The notes beneath the pieces are model-generated. The model saw only the letters and a list, made by a program, of their open reading frames with translations, searched no databases and was not told the origin of the DNA. Shown piece by piece: positions 24,275 to 32,792 of a stretch of DNA of 50,487 nucleotides; the stretch's first letter is position 1, and every line of letters begins with the position of its first letter. The position numbers were made by a program, and so were the translations under genes. Source of the DNA: a virus. The DNA is taken from positions 1 to 50,487 of the IMG/VR virus record IMGVR_UViG_3300037485_002317; one strand, given 5' to 3'.

Positions 24275-24769
24275 CTATAACCTACGTCTCAAGTATTCTG
24301 CTAATAACAAAGCATCCGCCCGCCCGTGATGCTTCTTTAGTTTCAGTTCTTGAGACTGACTAGGGAACAATTGCAGAGCCTTCTCCCTGGATGCGTCCTT
24401 ATTTGTGCCAATCAATCCGAAGTATTTTTTCCACGCTTGCGGTGTGATAAGTTCTACTGGAATATTTAACGCGGCAATGATTCCTAGCCAGATGCCGTAA
24501 CCCATTCCAAAGTTAAACATCGACGTTACCCCTTGACCCGGCATGGCGTGTATATTTTCGATAATGATTATTGAGTTAGGGTTAACCAGTTGACTCAACT
24601 CAGTCGCCATTAATGTAGGGTTTAGCTTGGCTTTAGACTTGGATTTTCCTGCTGCTTTGGAGGTTGTTGTAGTCGTTGGGCAATCAATAAACTTAATCGT
24701 GCCATCTAAAGAGATGGATGCGATCGCTCCGGTTATCCCTGGATCAATTCCAATAAAAGTGTTGGTCAT
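24275..24769 (-). CDS. RuvC-like Holliday junction resolvase
   Basis: 164 residues from the ATG at 24769, which overlaps the upstream stop as TAATG. It has the RNase H-fold RuvC pattern: FIGIDPGITGAIASI carries the first catalytic Asp, IIIIENIHAMPGQG carries a catalytic Glu on the second strand, and HHGRADALLLAEYL the C-terminal Asp. The length fits RuvC. It would cut branched DNA before packaging. As the last gene of a leftward string it is probably co-transcribed with the unknown genes upstream. Confidence 0.85.
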   Translation of the reverse strand: MTNTFIGIDPGITGAIASISLDGTIKFIDCPTTTTTSKAAGKSKSKAKLNPTLMATELSQLVNPNSIIIIENIHAMPGQGVTSMFNFGMGYGIWLGIIAALNIPVELITPQAWKKYFGLIGTNKDASREKALQLFPSQSQELKLKKHHGRADALLLAEYLRRRL

Positions 24770-25035
24770 TATTTCCATCCCTTTTTGATACTGTTTTGTT
24801 CAGCAGTCCTGACATGATCTCGCGTTACTTGCCACTCGTAACGAGGTCTTAGTCCCTCTCCAATTCTGACGCAATCCGAGTCTGTATCAGTCAGAGGAGT
24901 CACACCATTCTGATATTTGAACAGGGTCTTAGTCACCCAGTTAATATCTGTTAGTTGTTGATTTCCCCCGCGCTTTTTTGCTGTCTCAACAACTAATTCT
25001 GCTATTTGTGGATAGGGTGATTTTGCTTTTGTCAT
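24769..25035 (-). CDS. Small hypothetical protein upstream of the resolvase
   Basis: 88 residues, basic (MTKAKSPYPQIAELVVETAK, C-terminal EQNSIKKGWK). Mostly helical, soluble. Coupled by overlapping start/stop codons to both neighbours (TAATG with the resolvase; shares base 25035 with the gene upstream). It may be a nucleic-acid-binding helper, but there is no recognisable domain. Confidence 0.6.
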   Translation of the reverse strand: MTKAKSPYPQIAELVVETAKKRGGNQQLTDINWVTKTLFKYQNGVTPLTDTDSDCVRIGEGLRPRYEWQVTRDHVRTAEQNSIKKGWK

Positions 25036-25364
25036 TAAAACTCCTGATCGTTATCTATGGTTTTCTTCATCCCTGAGTTAACAGGTGTTAGTCCATCTTG
25101 CCACGCCAACCATCGGGTTTGTTGGTTTAATTTGGCGGTGTTGTAGTCTTCTAAACTGATATCCCAATCCTCAACGAAGGCAAACTCTAAACCGAATTCT
25201 AAAATGCTTTTGATCACCCCATCAGATGGGTATTTAGCATAAGGGTTTACCGTTCTGTGATATAAGACCATTAGAATCCAGTCTTTGTTTTTGGGGATGG
25301 GATTGGGTTCTGGGATGGACAGGATTTGACTGTAGACTGATTCAACTACTTCTGGGTATTGCAT
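25035..25364 (-). CDS. Small hypothetical protein
   Basis: 109 residues starting MQYPEVVESVYSQILSIPEP. Aromatic-rich and soluble, no recognised motif. It follows the 587-residue gene by 9 bp and overlaps the next start, so it belongs to the same transcript. Confidence 0.6.
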   Translation of the reverse strand: MQYPEVVESVYSQILSIPEPNPIPKNKDWILMVLYHRTVNPYAKYPSDGVIKSILEFGLEFAFVEDWDISLEDYNTAKLNQQTRWLAWQDGLTPVNSGMKKTIDNDQEF

Positions 25365-25373
25365 GAGCTTTAA

Positions 25374-27137
25374 TTAGGCTTCTGTTGTGGTTTGATTGTC
25401 CTTATCATCTCCCCCTAGTACGAAGTAAGGGGCGACTTTAATTAGTTTTCGTTCCCATTGTTCTCTAGGAACTCCTTTCATTTTCCCGACTGGTTTATTG
25501 ACTTCGTAGCCCAATCTCCAGTGGGGAGATTTGGGGGAATGATTGCCTTGTCTTTGGATTCTGTTGTCATCAGATCGGATCTTTTTCTCGGCATAACTTA
25601 GGTTTAGAACTCTAGGATATAAAACCTTTTCTGTCTTAACAGTACCAAAACCTTTATTATTCAGCAGAAATCTTTTTGAAGTGTATCCATTTTTCTGTTC
25701 CTCAATCGCTAGGTCTGGCTTTGAAACAATCAACAGCAAACACTGGGTTATTAATTTTGTAATAGCAAAAGTCTTAAACCTTTCAGTATTGCTTATGATA
25801 TTGTTTTTTACCATACTGTTTTCAAGTATCAATATAGTATTGTTTAACGGCTGCCCGTTGGACGACACTGTTGAAAGAGAAAGACTATCTACTTTGTAGT
25901 CACTATCTTCAATATAATTATCGCTATTAACTACAAGATTTTTTTTCTCCAAGCCTTCTAAAAAAGATTCTGTGTTTTTGAAAGAATCTTTTTGCAACAA
26001 GGTATCCCGACGAGAAAGAAAACAGTGATCTATATAGCCAAGTGCTTTGTTGTTTTCAATGTCAACTGGATTGTTCTCTACATAAAAATAAACTGTATTT
26101 TTAGGAAAAAGAAACAATATATTGTCAAATATGCAATCAATACTTGAGAGTAAGACATTAAAATAAGATTCACTAAAATTAGTGTCAACACTTAACAGCA
26201 TATCGATCAATTCTTTTGTTACGACAAATACAGGCGACTGAGTAGACATCCATTGCTGCACAGATGAAACATAGGTAGCTTCTTTTGCTATTCCGACATC
26301 AGAAACAATTTCTTTAATATCAAAAGACTGACATAGATGACTGTTTTTTATGAGTGAGTACAAAAAAATATTAATCATGTCATGCCAGTCTATATAGTTT
26401 TCAGGTATTTTGTAGGGATATTTTTTTAATATGGACAGCCTTAGAGACTCAATTTCAATTATTCCATCATCGGTATGGATTGAGGTAGACTTAATACTGT
26501 CTTTTACTAAACCATCTCTACTTTTGTTCTTACCCTGTGTTTTATTATTCGTGATCTTATTTTGTGATACTTCCTCAAAAAAATCCTTGTCATTAATTGA
26601 AAATTTAGTAGACAAGCCATTGTTAACAACCTCGTATTCATCAAAATCATCAATTTGATATTCATCACGTTCATCGTATTTAAACTCGTTGCTATCACTA
26701 AAATAATTGAACACCTTATTTTCCCCCACGGTCTCAAACCACATAATTATTTTTACATGGTCATTGTCACTAACATCAAACCTACACCAAGACAAATCAA
26801 CATAAAAGAAGTATAAAACAATTTGTTTTACTCTTATTAGAACAATGAAAATTTTCTTTATGACATCATCGGAATTTTTGAAACCACTGTCTATTATAAT
26901 CTCACCATTTCCACAGCTATAGTAAGCAGTATGAAGTTCTAGCTGATTGACAACAGGATTAAGCAAAGGAAGAATTACATCTCTTAAAGCATTGTGTTTT
27001 AAGTGATCACCTTTACGCTTAACTTTTGAGTATTTAATATCTTCTAATTTTTCTTCGTCAAGACATTTGTACAATTCCTGTTTTCTTTTCTGAAATCTGC
27101 TTACTTCAAAATCCGAAGCTCTATCATCATGACTCAT
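25374..27137 (-). CDS. Large unknown protein with a C-terminal HWR-type motif
   Basis: 587 residues, distinctly AT-rich, with many Asn, Asp, Ser and Lys. The bulk is unrecognised mixed alpha/beta. The C-terminus is distinctive: HSPKSPHWRLGYEVNKP, then REQWERKLIKVAPYFVLGG. A similar ending (a PHWRRGH-type motif, then a Lys/Arg-Leu-hydrophobic stretch and P-x-hydrophobic) occurs in proteins of plasmids and phages, some of them grouped with the AcrVA2 anti-CRISPR family. I recall this pattern and could not check it. The skewed composition relative to its neighbours suggests separate acquisition. It sits between the cell-wall hydrolases and the resolvase. Confidence 0.65.
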   Translation of the reverse strand: MSHDDRASDFEVSRFQKRKQELYKCLDEEKLEDIKYSKVKRKGDHLKHNALRDVILPLLNPVVNQLELHTAYYSCGNGEIIIDSGFKNSDDVIKKIFIVLIRVKQIVLYFFYVDLSWCRFDVSDNDHVKIIMWFETVGENKVFNYFSDSNEFKYDERDEYQIDDFDEYEVVNNGLSTKFSINDKDFFEEVSQNKITNNKTQGKNKSRDGLVKDSIKSTSIHTDDGIIEIESLRLSILKKYPYKIPENYIDWHDMINIFLYSLIKNSHLCQSFDIKEIVSDVGIAKEATYVSSVQQWMSTQSPVFVVTKELIDMLLSVDTNFSESYFNVLLSSIDCIFDNILFLFPKNTVYFYVENNPVDIENNKALGYIDHCFLSRRDTLLQKDSFKNTESFLEGLEKKNLVVNSDNYIEDSDYKVDSLSLSTVSSNGQPLNNTILILENSMVKNNIISNTERFKTFAITKLITQCLLLIVSKPDLAIEEQKNGYTSKRFLLNNKGFGTVKTEKVLYPRVLNLSYAEKKIRSDDNRIQRQGNHSPKSPHWRLGYEVNKPVGKMKGVPREQWERKLIKVAPYFVLGGDDKDNQTTTEA

Positions 27138-27169
27138 TTTAATATTCTCCTAATATTTACAATCCAAAA

Positions 27170-27781
27170 TTACCAACTCGGATTACCGCCATTAACGGCA
27201 TCCATCATGTATTTAGTTCTCCGATGCCAACCCGACTTAAACGCAGCCTGAGAAGGTCGGGAAGTATAAATTGAGGTGTAATAACTATCTTGAGACTTGA
27301 GGTAGTTTAACGCCTGTTCCTGCGGTGTTGATCCTGAGATGCTCCACTTTTTACCACTATTAACATAAGAGTTCATAATGGCTAAATTAAGCGGTTTTTG
27401 AGCTTTGTCTGCGCCCGAAGCTACCCAGTAGTCGGTGTGATATATCTTTATTGCTTGGGGTAAAGTTATTGAAGAAACGTTTAACCCGTGCCGTTTAGCT
27501 ACACTTTCAATAATCCCATACTTAGTCTTGCCACCGCCATCGGCAGGGTGATCCGACCAACCGCCTTCTACTTTTAGAATATGCGCGATCGCCCAAGCAA
27601 AACTAGGATCACTTATCCCTGCTTCACTAACTGCTTTCTTAATATCTTCTGGGGCTTCTGCTTTGGAGATATCACCTGATACTTGAGTTGTACCAGCTAC
27701 CGATTGGATAGCGGGTGATTGCAATAATCCGATGATTGTAAACCCCGTCACTCCTAACATCATTAAGTTATTGAAAATCAT
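27170..27781 (-). CDS. Membrane-anchored GH108-type muramidase
   Basis: 203 residues. An N-terminal hydrophobic segment (MLGVTGFTIIGLLQSPAI) is followed by a GH108 (DUF847-type) lysozyme domain: FAWAIAHILKVEGGWSDHP with the catalytic Glu at ~72, then DGGGKTKYGI and the typical KIYHTDYWVASGADK. This family cleaves peptidoglycan; anchored members act in phage lysis or in opening the wall for secretion systems. Its ATG overlaps the end of the M23 gene. The N-terminal anchor and the association with an ATPase cluster make a local wall-opening role as plausible as lysis. Confidence 0.85.
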   Translation of the reverse strand: MIFNNLMMLGVTGFTIIGLLQSPAIQSVAGTTQVSGDISKAEAPEDIKKAVSEAGISDPSFAWAIAHILKVEGGWSDHPADGGGKTKYGIIESVAKRHGLNVSSITLPQAIKIYHTDYWVASGADKAQKPLNLAIMNSYVNSGKKWSISGSTPQEQALNYLKSQDSYYTSIYTSRPSQAAFKSGWHRRTKYMMDAVNGGNPSW

Positions 27782-28374
27782 TTTTTTACTTCCATTATGG
27801 GGATAATTTTTTTGGGGTCAATATACTGACCGTTGAGTTTTATTCCTAAGTGGAGATGGTTTCCTGTTGAGGTTCCCGTCGTACCTACTAAGGCAATAGG
27901 AGTACCCGCTTTGACTGATTGGCCCTTCTGAACTAAAACTTTTAAGGCGTGGCAATATTTGGACAGGTAGCCCCCTGAATGATTGATCTCGACTGCGTTA
28001 CCGCATCCCCCCATATCTCCCGCAAACGAGACTTGTCCATCGGCAACAGCCAGAATATTTGCACCCGATGGGGCTGAAAAATCAATCCCGTTGTGCATTT
28101 TTTGTCCTCCCGTTACAGGATGTTCTCTCATGCCAAACCCGGAGGATATTGGGTATGGGGTTGAGTGGGGATAGATAAATTTGGGCGCGTCCTTTCCTAG
28201 CGTGACTGTTTCTGATGATGTTGCTGTTGAGGATTGAGGAACCTGGGGAGAGGGTATTCCGAATTTAAAAACTGTAAAGCCCAAGAGCAAAGCAACAACG
28301 AAAAGCCAGAAATAAGCGTCATCCAACTGTTCCTCAAAATCCTTTATCCTCTCCTCCAGTTTCTGATTAAACAT
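27778..28374 (-). CDS. Membrane-anchored M23 peptidase (LytM-type)
   Basis: 198 residues with an N-terminal charged helix, one membrane segment (YFWLFVVALLLGFTVFKFGI, ~21-40) and an M23 endopeptidase domain. The zinc ligands are visible: H94 and D98 in KMHNGIDFSAP, H142 in KYCHALKV, and H173/H175 in GNHLHLG. This family cuts peptide cross-links in peptidoglycan. It overlaps the GH108 gene by 4 bp, so two complementary wall hydrolases are produced as a pair, both tethered to the membrane. All active-site residues are intact. Confidence 0.9.
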   Translation of the reverse strand: MFNQKLEERIKDFEEQLDDAYFWLFVVALLLGFTVFKFGIPSPQVPQSSTATSSETVTLGKDAPKFIYPHSTPYPISSGFGMREHPVTGGQKMHNGIDFSAPSGANILAVADGQVSFAGDMGGCGNAVEINHSGGYLSKYCHALKVLVQKGQSVKAGTPIALVGTTGTSTGNHLHLGIKLNGQYIDPKKIIPIMEVKK

Positions 28375-28376
28375 TG

Positions 28377-28703
28377 CTATTTGACTCCCATGTCCTGTTT
28401 CCCTGTCTGTTCGGATTTATCGTTTTGGGGAACGTCGAGGTTATAGCGCGATCGCAAGCCACCTAATTTAAACTCACCACTGAACAGACTTTTAGCAGTC
28501 TCTTTTTTTTCGGGTTTCTTGTCTTCAGGTTTTGATTCGGTAGGCTTTGCCCAATCTTCTTTAGGGATTTGTCGGGTAATTTCTGGGATGGTTTTGCTTA
28601 CATCCCCAACACCTTTTCTAAACCAATCTGGGAACCCTTGCCAACCGTAATAGATAAAAAATACCCAACCCAGGACAGATCCAAGGTAAAAAATAACTCT
28701 CAT
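28377..28703 (-). CDS. Small membrane-anchored protein
   Basis: 108 residues with one N-terminal hydrophobic helix (IFYLGSVLGWVFFIYYGW) and a Lys/Glu/Pro-rich tail (KPEDKKPEKKETAKSLFSGE), probably outside the membrane. It ends 2 bp before the M23 gene and overlaps the gene upstream by 4 bp. Unrecognised. Size and topology resemble small inner-membrane components of secretion or DNA-transfer machines. Confidence 0.65.
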   Translation of the reverse strand: MRVIFYLGSVLGWVFFIYYGWQGFPDWFRKGVGDVSKTIPEITRQIPKEDWAKPTESKPEDKKPEKKETAKSLFSGEFKLGGLRSRYNLDVPQNDKSEQTGKQDMGVK

Positions 28704-28936
28704 TTGATATCCTCCAATGATTCAATTGGGGTAATGATTGAATCAGAGTCGTCACCTTGACCGGGGGGAAGTTGACGATTGTTTGTGGAATTCATAGACC
28801 CGCCGAACCAATAGGATAAAGTTCCTATAGTTTTTTCAAATCCCGTCTTGATAGCGGTTTCTACCGTCATTCCTCGGATGCCAAAAAAGATAAGTAGTGT
28901 TAGGGCAGAAACGAAAACAATTCTTGATGGTTTCAT
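28700..28936 (-). CDS. Small membrane protein
   Basis: 78 residues. An N-terminal hydrophobic segment (IVFVSALTLLIFFGIRGM) could be an anchor or an uncleaved signal; the rest is short and polar (NRQLPPGQGDDSDSI). It overlaps the next gene by ATGA and follows the ATPase gene by 12 bp. Unrecognised, but part of the membrane cluster. Confidence 0.65.
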   Translation of the reverse strand: MKPSRIVFVSALTLLIFFGIRGMTVETAIKTGFEKTIGTLSYWFGGSMNSTNNRQLPPGQGDDSDSIITPIESLEDIK

Positions 28937-28948
28937 AAGTAAAGGCTC

Positions 28949-30373
28949 CTATTTAGTGGTTAAAGTTTTGGCTTGAGCTAACTGATTTTCCCATGCGGGT
29001 TTGAGATAATTTGTGTATCGTTTATTTGTTGAACGTGGCTCTATTCCCAATTCTGAACAAATCTGTTTTAGCGGTGATGGAATTAAGTTTTGAGAATACT
29101 TTAATGCTCTTAATTCCAAAGCTAATTTAAAGGATTCATGATTAACTATTACCCACCAATCATCATCGGGGTCTGTTGTGGTGGTATTAGTAAAAGTAAC
29201 GTTAAACCCTGAGAGGTCAGGAATTACCACGACACGGCTTTGTCCTTTGATTGTGCAGATAGCTGGGCGTTTACCCTCTTTGAGCAACTTTTCAGCTATC
29301 TCAATCAATTCTGTTTTCTCCCCGCCCAGATAGCGCAACTGTGACTCGGGGATTGAGGGATAACAAATAATTAGCTGTGCAATATTCTCAAGGGTTGCCA
29401 GAGTAAAACCGCCCTCGCCAACGCTTGCAGATTGACCAACGGGGATTAATTTGATTTTGTACCCCCTCCCTTGCTTGATAATCTCAATCAGCTTTTCAAA
29501 TCGGTCGGACTTATCTTTTTTATAGCGTTCAACTATGCTGTCAAATTCCTCACAAATTAGACAAATCGGAGTCATGTCAATCTGAATTTCTGACAGCTTG
29601 GTAAACCCATTTTTTACCCCGTCAACACAAGCCTTGATCCGCTCATCTAATTGGGTATGAACATAATCAATTAATGCGTCAATCTCATCATCGGGTTGCT
29701 TAATCCATTTCTGGTCAAGTCCAAACCAATTGTTAAGGAAACCGTCGTTATCGGGCTTTGCTAGGTTTGGGTCAGCTATAAAAAGTTGACCGTCTGGGTT
29801 GCGTTCAAGCCATTGTGAAATAACCAAGCCCAATAACTTAGACTTACCCGACCCCGTGCCACCCGTTAACCGTTGGTGAGGTAGAGATAAAAATTCAGAT
29901 ACCCAACCCGAATCATCCTTGATTAATTGAAACTTCGACTTGATTTCCGGTGGGATAGCTCGGATCAACAGTTGAGATGATTTGGTATAGCCTTTTTCCC
30001 CGTAGTCTCCTAATCTGTCTAGGGTTTGACCAACTCCCCAAACTGTCCAACTAACTGATTTAGCTAAGGTATCGGGGACGGTGCGGGGTAGATCCTCAAG
30101 TTTGACCATAGACTCATCCCCTAGTATCAACCCCGCTAAAGTACCGAGACAACCAACACCCGCTAGATATAAAAGGATTGAATTGCTGACGGGTTTACGC
30201 TCCACTACCAAGACGTGACCCCATTCTCCCTTCTGTGATTGATAAGGGGATATTCCTTTCAATGATTCGATTTGAGTGGACGCGGCACCGAATAAACCAA
30301 TACTTGATAATCCCAAAGTAGTGGCGATCGCAACACCCCAATTATCTTTAGTAAAACTATTTGGTTTTGGCAT
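28949..30373 (-). CDS. Membrane-anchored FtsK/HerA-type DNA-pumping ATPase
   Basis: 474 residues. Two hydrophobic segments (~12-32 and ~64-84) precede a cytoplasmic P-loop ATPase: Walker A GGTGSGKS (171-178), a FIADPN strand, Walker B CLICEEFDSI (~271-280) and a sensor-type Gln in IPVGQSASVGEGGF. The architecture, N-terminal membrane helices then a HerA/FtsK-like motor, is that of VirD4/TraD coupling proteins, FtsK, and packaging ATPases of membrane-containing phages. Because a separate terminase is present, a second DNA translocase is unexpected. A C-terminal domain (~380-474) may be a winged helix. It overlaps the upstream membrane protein by 17 bases. Strong ATPase call; the substrate (DNA) is inferred. 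Confidence 0.8.
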   Translation of the reverse strand: MPKPNSFTKDNWGVAIATTLGLSSIGLFGAASTQIESLKGISPYQSQKGEWGHVLVVERKPVSNSILLYLAGVGCLGTLAGLILGDESMVKLEDLPRTVPDTLAKSVSWTVWGVGQTLDRLGDYGEKGYTKSSQLLIRAIPPEIKSKFQLIKDDSGWVSEFLSLPHQRLTGGTGSGKSKLLGLVISQWLERNPDGQLFIADPNLAKPDNDGFLNNWFGLDQKWIKQPDDEIDALIDYVHTQLDERIKACVDGVKNGFTKLSEIQIDMTPICLICEEFDSIVERYKKDKSDRFEKLIEIIKQGRGYKIKLIPVGQSASVGEGGFTLATLENIAQLIICYPSIPESQLRYLGGEKTELIEIAEKLLKEGKRPAICTIKGQSRVVVIPDLSGFNVTFTNTTTTDPDDDWWVIVNHESFKLALELRALKYSQNLIPSPLKQICSELGIEPRSTNKRYTNYLKPAWENQLAQAKTLTTK

Positions 30374-31154
30374 CTTTAGCCTCCTTTTCAGCCAATTTTT
30401 GAGCTTCTAACTCAAGTTGTTTTTGGAGTGCCTCTGTCCTTTTCTGTTGCTCGTATGTGAGTGCTCTTAACTTCATTGCAACTTCACTAAATTGACGCAC
30501 ATCTGAAGCTAGGACACTAACATTAACAGAGGTAAATTTAATCTGAACTTGATCGGCGGCTGTGGTTTCCCAGTGGCGTTTTAATGCTAACAAATTACCC
30601 CAAACCTCGAATAACAGATCGGCGGCTACTTTACGTTCTTTGGGGCTACCGTTAAACTCACCCGCTAGAGTTGCTTTATCAAGTTTGTTGGCTAAGAAGT
30701 TAATTTTCTTAATCAGAAATAACTCGATAGAAATTGGTTGTTTTTCGATTGCACTTCTGGCCTGGAGGAGGAAGGTTTCTGCCACAGCCTCCGACAAATT
30801 ATTAACTTGAAACCCGACTTCATTAAGCGATTTTTCTAACAGTTCATCACGGGTTATCTCAAGGTCGGGAGAGGGTTGGAACTCACCTTCTGTTTCTGTA
30901 GTTGCTACACCCGTTGGCTCGGCTGCCATTGGGGCTATTTCTGTACTTTCAGCAACAGGAACGTTAGGGGCAAATTTCTTAGTTATGCCTGTTTTGTTTC
31001 CGATTAAACTAATAGCCCCACAGACGGCAATTACTATTAAAAAAATTACAACCCGTTTCTGTGTTTTATTAGGCTTTCTGGGTTCCCTCCGAGGGATGTC
31101 TGATTCCACACCAAGGGGCGGGTAATCTTCACTAAGTGGTAATCCATCCATCAT
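30357..31154 (-). CDS. Single-pass membrane protein with large soluble helical domain
   Basis: 265 residues. The N-terminal ~30 residues are basic (RREPRKPNKTQKRVV), followed by one membrane helix (VVIFLIVIAVCGAISLIG), a low-complexity Glu/Thr linker and a ~160-residue helical domain ending in a charged coiled coil (ALQKQLELEAQKLAEKEA). The layout is like bitopic scaffolds such as VirB8- or VirB10-like or spanning proteins, without clear sequence similarity. The stop lies inside the ATPase gene (17-base overlap), suggesting a physical partner. Confidence 0.65.
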   Translation of the reverse strand: MMDGLPLSEDYPPLGVESDIPRREPRKPNKTQKRVVIFLIVIAVCGAISLIGNKTGITKKFAPNVPVAESTEIAPMAAEPTGVATTETEGEFQPSPDLEITRDELLEKSLNEVGFQVNNLSEAVAETFLLQARSAIEKQPISIELFLIKKINFLANKLDKATLAGEFNGSPKERKVAADLLFEVWGNLLALKRHWETTAADQVQIKFTSVNVSVLASDVRQFSEVAMKLRALTYEQQKRTEALQKQLELEAQKLAEKEAKDAKTK

Positions 31155-31159
31155 CTGTA

Positions 31160-31591
31160 CTAATCTCCATCATTACGGTGTAGGGTTTTGGTTTTTTGGG
31201 TGTTGGTGTTTGGAGTGTCGTTTTCGCCCGATAACGTCTTCCAGTACATGTCAAGGGCTGTATAATATTCAGGACTCCCAGGCAGTAAGGCGTTAAGGTG
31301 ATTTTCTGCTGACCTTTGGATCAGTTCACCCAATACAAGGCTAAAGTCTGGTTTTAGCTCCGGTTTGTTGGGTGTATAATCGGTTTTTGATTGGTCTTTA
31401 TTGGTGCCAGAACCCGAAATTAGCGAGGTAGTAGAAGCAGAAGCTATTAATCCGATAAAAGCCCCATATTGACCCATCCTGACCTCGCTAATTTCCGGTT
31501 CCAATGTTAGGGATAAAAGGACTGAACTAACGCCACCAATCACGGAACCCAATAGAATTGCTTTCAATGTTTGTGGGATTTTCAATCGCAT
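31160..31591 (-). CDS. Membrane protein, two hydrophobic segments
   Basis: 143 residues. Segments ILLGSVIGGVSSVLLSLTL (~12-30) and QYGAFIGLIASASTTSLIS (~41-59) are followed by a polar tail rich in Thr, Asn and Lys. This resembles a small two-helix membrane protein with a cytoplasmic C-terminus. It starts 27 bp after the secreted-type protein gene and 5 bp before the bitopic protein gene. Family not recognised. Confidence 0.6.
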   Translation of the reverse strand: MRLKIPQTLKAILLGSVIGGVSSVLLSLTLEPEISEVRMGQYGAFIGLIASASTTSLISGSGTNKDQSKTDYTPNKPELKPDFSLVLGELIQRSAENHLNALLPGSPEYYTALDMYWKTLSGENDTPNTNTQKTKTLHRNDGD

Positions 31592-31618
31592 AAATTTTTA
31601 CCATTTTTAGATTCCTAT

Positions 31619-31966
31619 TTAATAAGGATTGATTTCTACATTGATATTTTCATTAGAACCTTTTGCTCCCTCCGTGTTGATAATCATCGGAGTAGAACTA
31701 TTCGGAGGAAATAAAATATGTGATGATTCGCCTGAATCATATTGATTGCCACCAATCCGATAACTCCCATTGTCAACATTCACCCGAACCCGAACAGGTT
31801 TATCGTAAGGATTCCTGATAGTCCATTCACTTTTATCCCCATATTCCTCTTGTGGTGAAAAGGAAAATCCCCAATCTCGTCCAGGATAAGGATTTGGATT
31901 TTGAGCTAAAGCAGGAGTGATAGCGGTCAAGAAAATAGTTGCTGTCGTCATTAATGTTTTTAGCAT
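31619..31966 (-). CDS. Predicted exported protein with Sec signal peptide
   Basis: 115 residues. The N-terminus MLKTLMTTATIFLTAITPAL followed by AQNPNP has a positive residue, hydrophobic core and an ALA-type cleavage site. The mature part (~93 residues) is Asn/Gly/Ser-rich and beta-type (WTIRNPYDKPVRVRVNVDNG), suggesting a periplasmic or surface beta-domain. AGGAG precedes the ATG. Secretion of one member of this operon supports a complex that crosses the envelope. Confidence 0.65.
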   Translation of the reverse strand: MLKTLMTTATIFLTAITPALAQNPNPYPGRDWGFSFSPQEEYGDKSEWTIRNPYDKPVRVRVNVDNGSYRIGGNQYDSGESSHILFPPNSSTPMIINTEGAKGSNENINVEINPY

Positions 31967-31975
31967 TTTATTCTC

Positions 31976-32104
31976 CTAATTTCTATTGGTAAGTTGATTG
32001 CCTTGATGATTAGCTGATTGTTCCCTGATTCGACTGTAGACAATTTGATTGCTAAAGATTGCGACACCAAGAAAGAAAGCGATTAAGTAACGGATAAAAT
32101 TCAT
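31976..32104 (-). CDS. 42-residue membrane peptide
   Basis: MNFIRYLIAFFLGVAIFSNQ, then a short polar tail. It is a single membrane helix. The ATG overlaps the TAA of the upstream mini-gene (TAATG) and a GGGGGG tract acts as its ribosome site. Its stop overlaps the Shine-Dalgarno of the exported protein gene. The tight coupling on both sides argues that it is real. Confidence 0.5.
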   Translation of the reverse strand: MNFIRYLIAFFLGVAIFSNQIVYSRIREQSANHQGNQLTNRN

Positions 32105-32187
32105 TAAAAACCCCCCATTAAAAACGGCATAACATTATAGGAACAGTAGACCCCGAAAATATTAACTAAATCAATGATAATTCCCAT
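32104..32187 (-). CDS. 27-residue hydrophobic mini-protein
   Basis: MGIIIDLVNIFGVYCSYNVM then PFLMGGF. GGGAGG sits just upstream, and the stop is coupled to the next mini-gene (TAATG). Membrane-inserting by composition. It could be a real micro-protein or only a coupling ORF. Confidence 0.35.
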   Translation of the reverse strand: MGIIIDLVNIFGVYCSYNVMPFLMGGF

Positions 32188-32288
32188 TCAAAATCCTCCC
32201 ATTAACAATTCTAACTGTTGACTAACTTCACTGGGTTGAGGGATTTTAAGTATTTTTTCAATCCTCTCAACCCGTGTTTCTAAACCTT

Positions 32289-32792
32289 CTATCCGCCGAA
32301 GAAGTTCAAGACTCCCTGGGATTTTCTTAACTTTCCCACCGACTCGTTTAATTGATTTTTAAGGATTTCAATTGATAAGTCTTCGTCAAAGTCTAAGAGG
32401 TTTTCAATCTCATTTCCCGACGCTTCATTAACAGATTGACGGTACTCAGGAATGCCAACTAATAGGGCTTTTGCGCTTTGAATTTCGGCATCTGCCAACT
32501 GATTTAAGAAAGCTAATTGTTCGGCTTGTGCAAAGAGATCGGCTTTTTGTTTACCGCTATTTTGACCCGCAGCAATCACCGCTTTAGTGTTGGTAATTGC
32601 ATTAGATTTTGCCTTAACTTGAGTCTTGGAAACCGCTTCGTTTAACTGCTCAGTAGCAGATCCTTTGGTGATAGCTGATTTAGTCTGCTGTTTCGGCTCC
32701 GTCTGGGCTTGGGGCTTCCGAGGGTTTTGGTATAACTCGGTAAGTTCCTGTTCCGTTGTGTTGTCTGTAGGTTGTGATTCGTTGAATGACAT
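32289..32792 (-). CDS. Gln/Lys-rich helical protein
   Basis: 167 residues. A hydrophilic, low-complexity N-terminus (ELTELYQNPRKPQAQTEPKQ) is followed by an alpha-helical region (ADLFAQAEQLAFLNQLADAE). It overlaps the upstream gene by 113 bases in another frame, which is large for a phage. AAGGA lies ~11 bases before the ATG. Downstream, a -1 frame with heptads (GLETRVERIEKIL) remains open to a TGA at 32188. Probably an accessory component of the membrane cluster. Confidence 0.6.
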   Translation of the reverse strand: MSFNESQPTDNTTEQELTELYQNPRKPQAQTEPKQQTKSAITKGSATEQLNEAVSKTQVKAKSNAITNTKAVIAAGQNSGKQKADLFAQAEQLAFLNQLADAEIQSAKALLVGIPEYRQSVNEASGNEIENLLDFDEDLSIEILKNQLNESVGKLRKSQGVLNFFGG

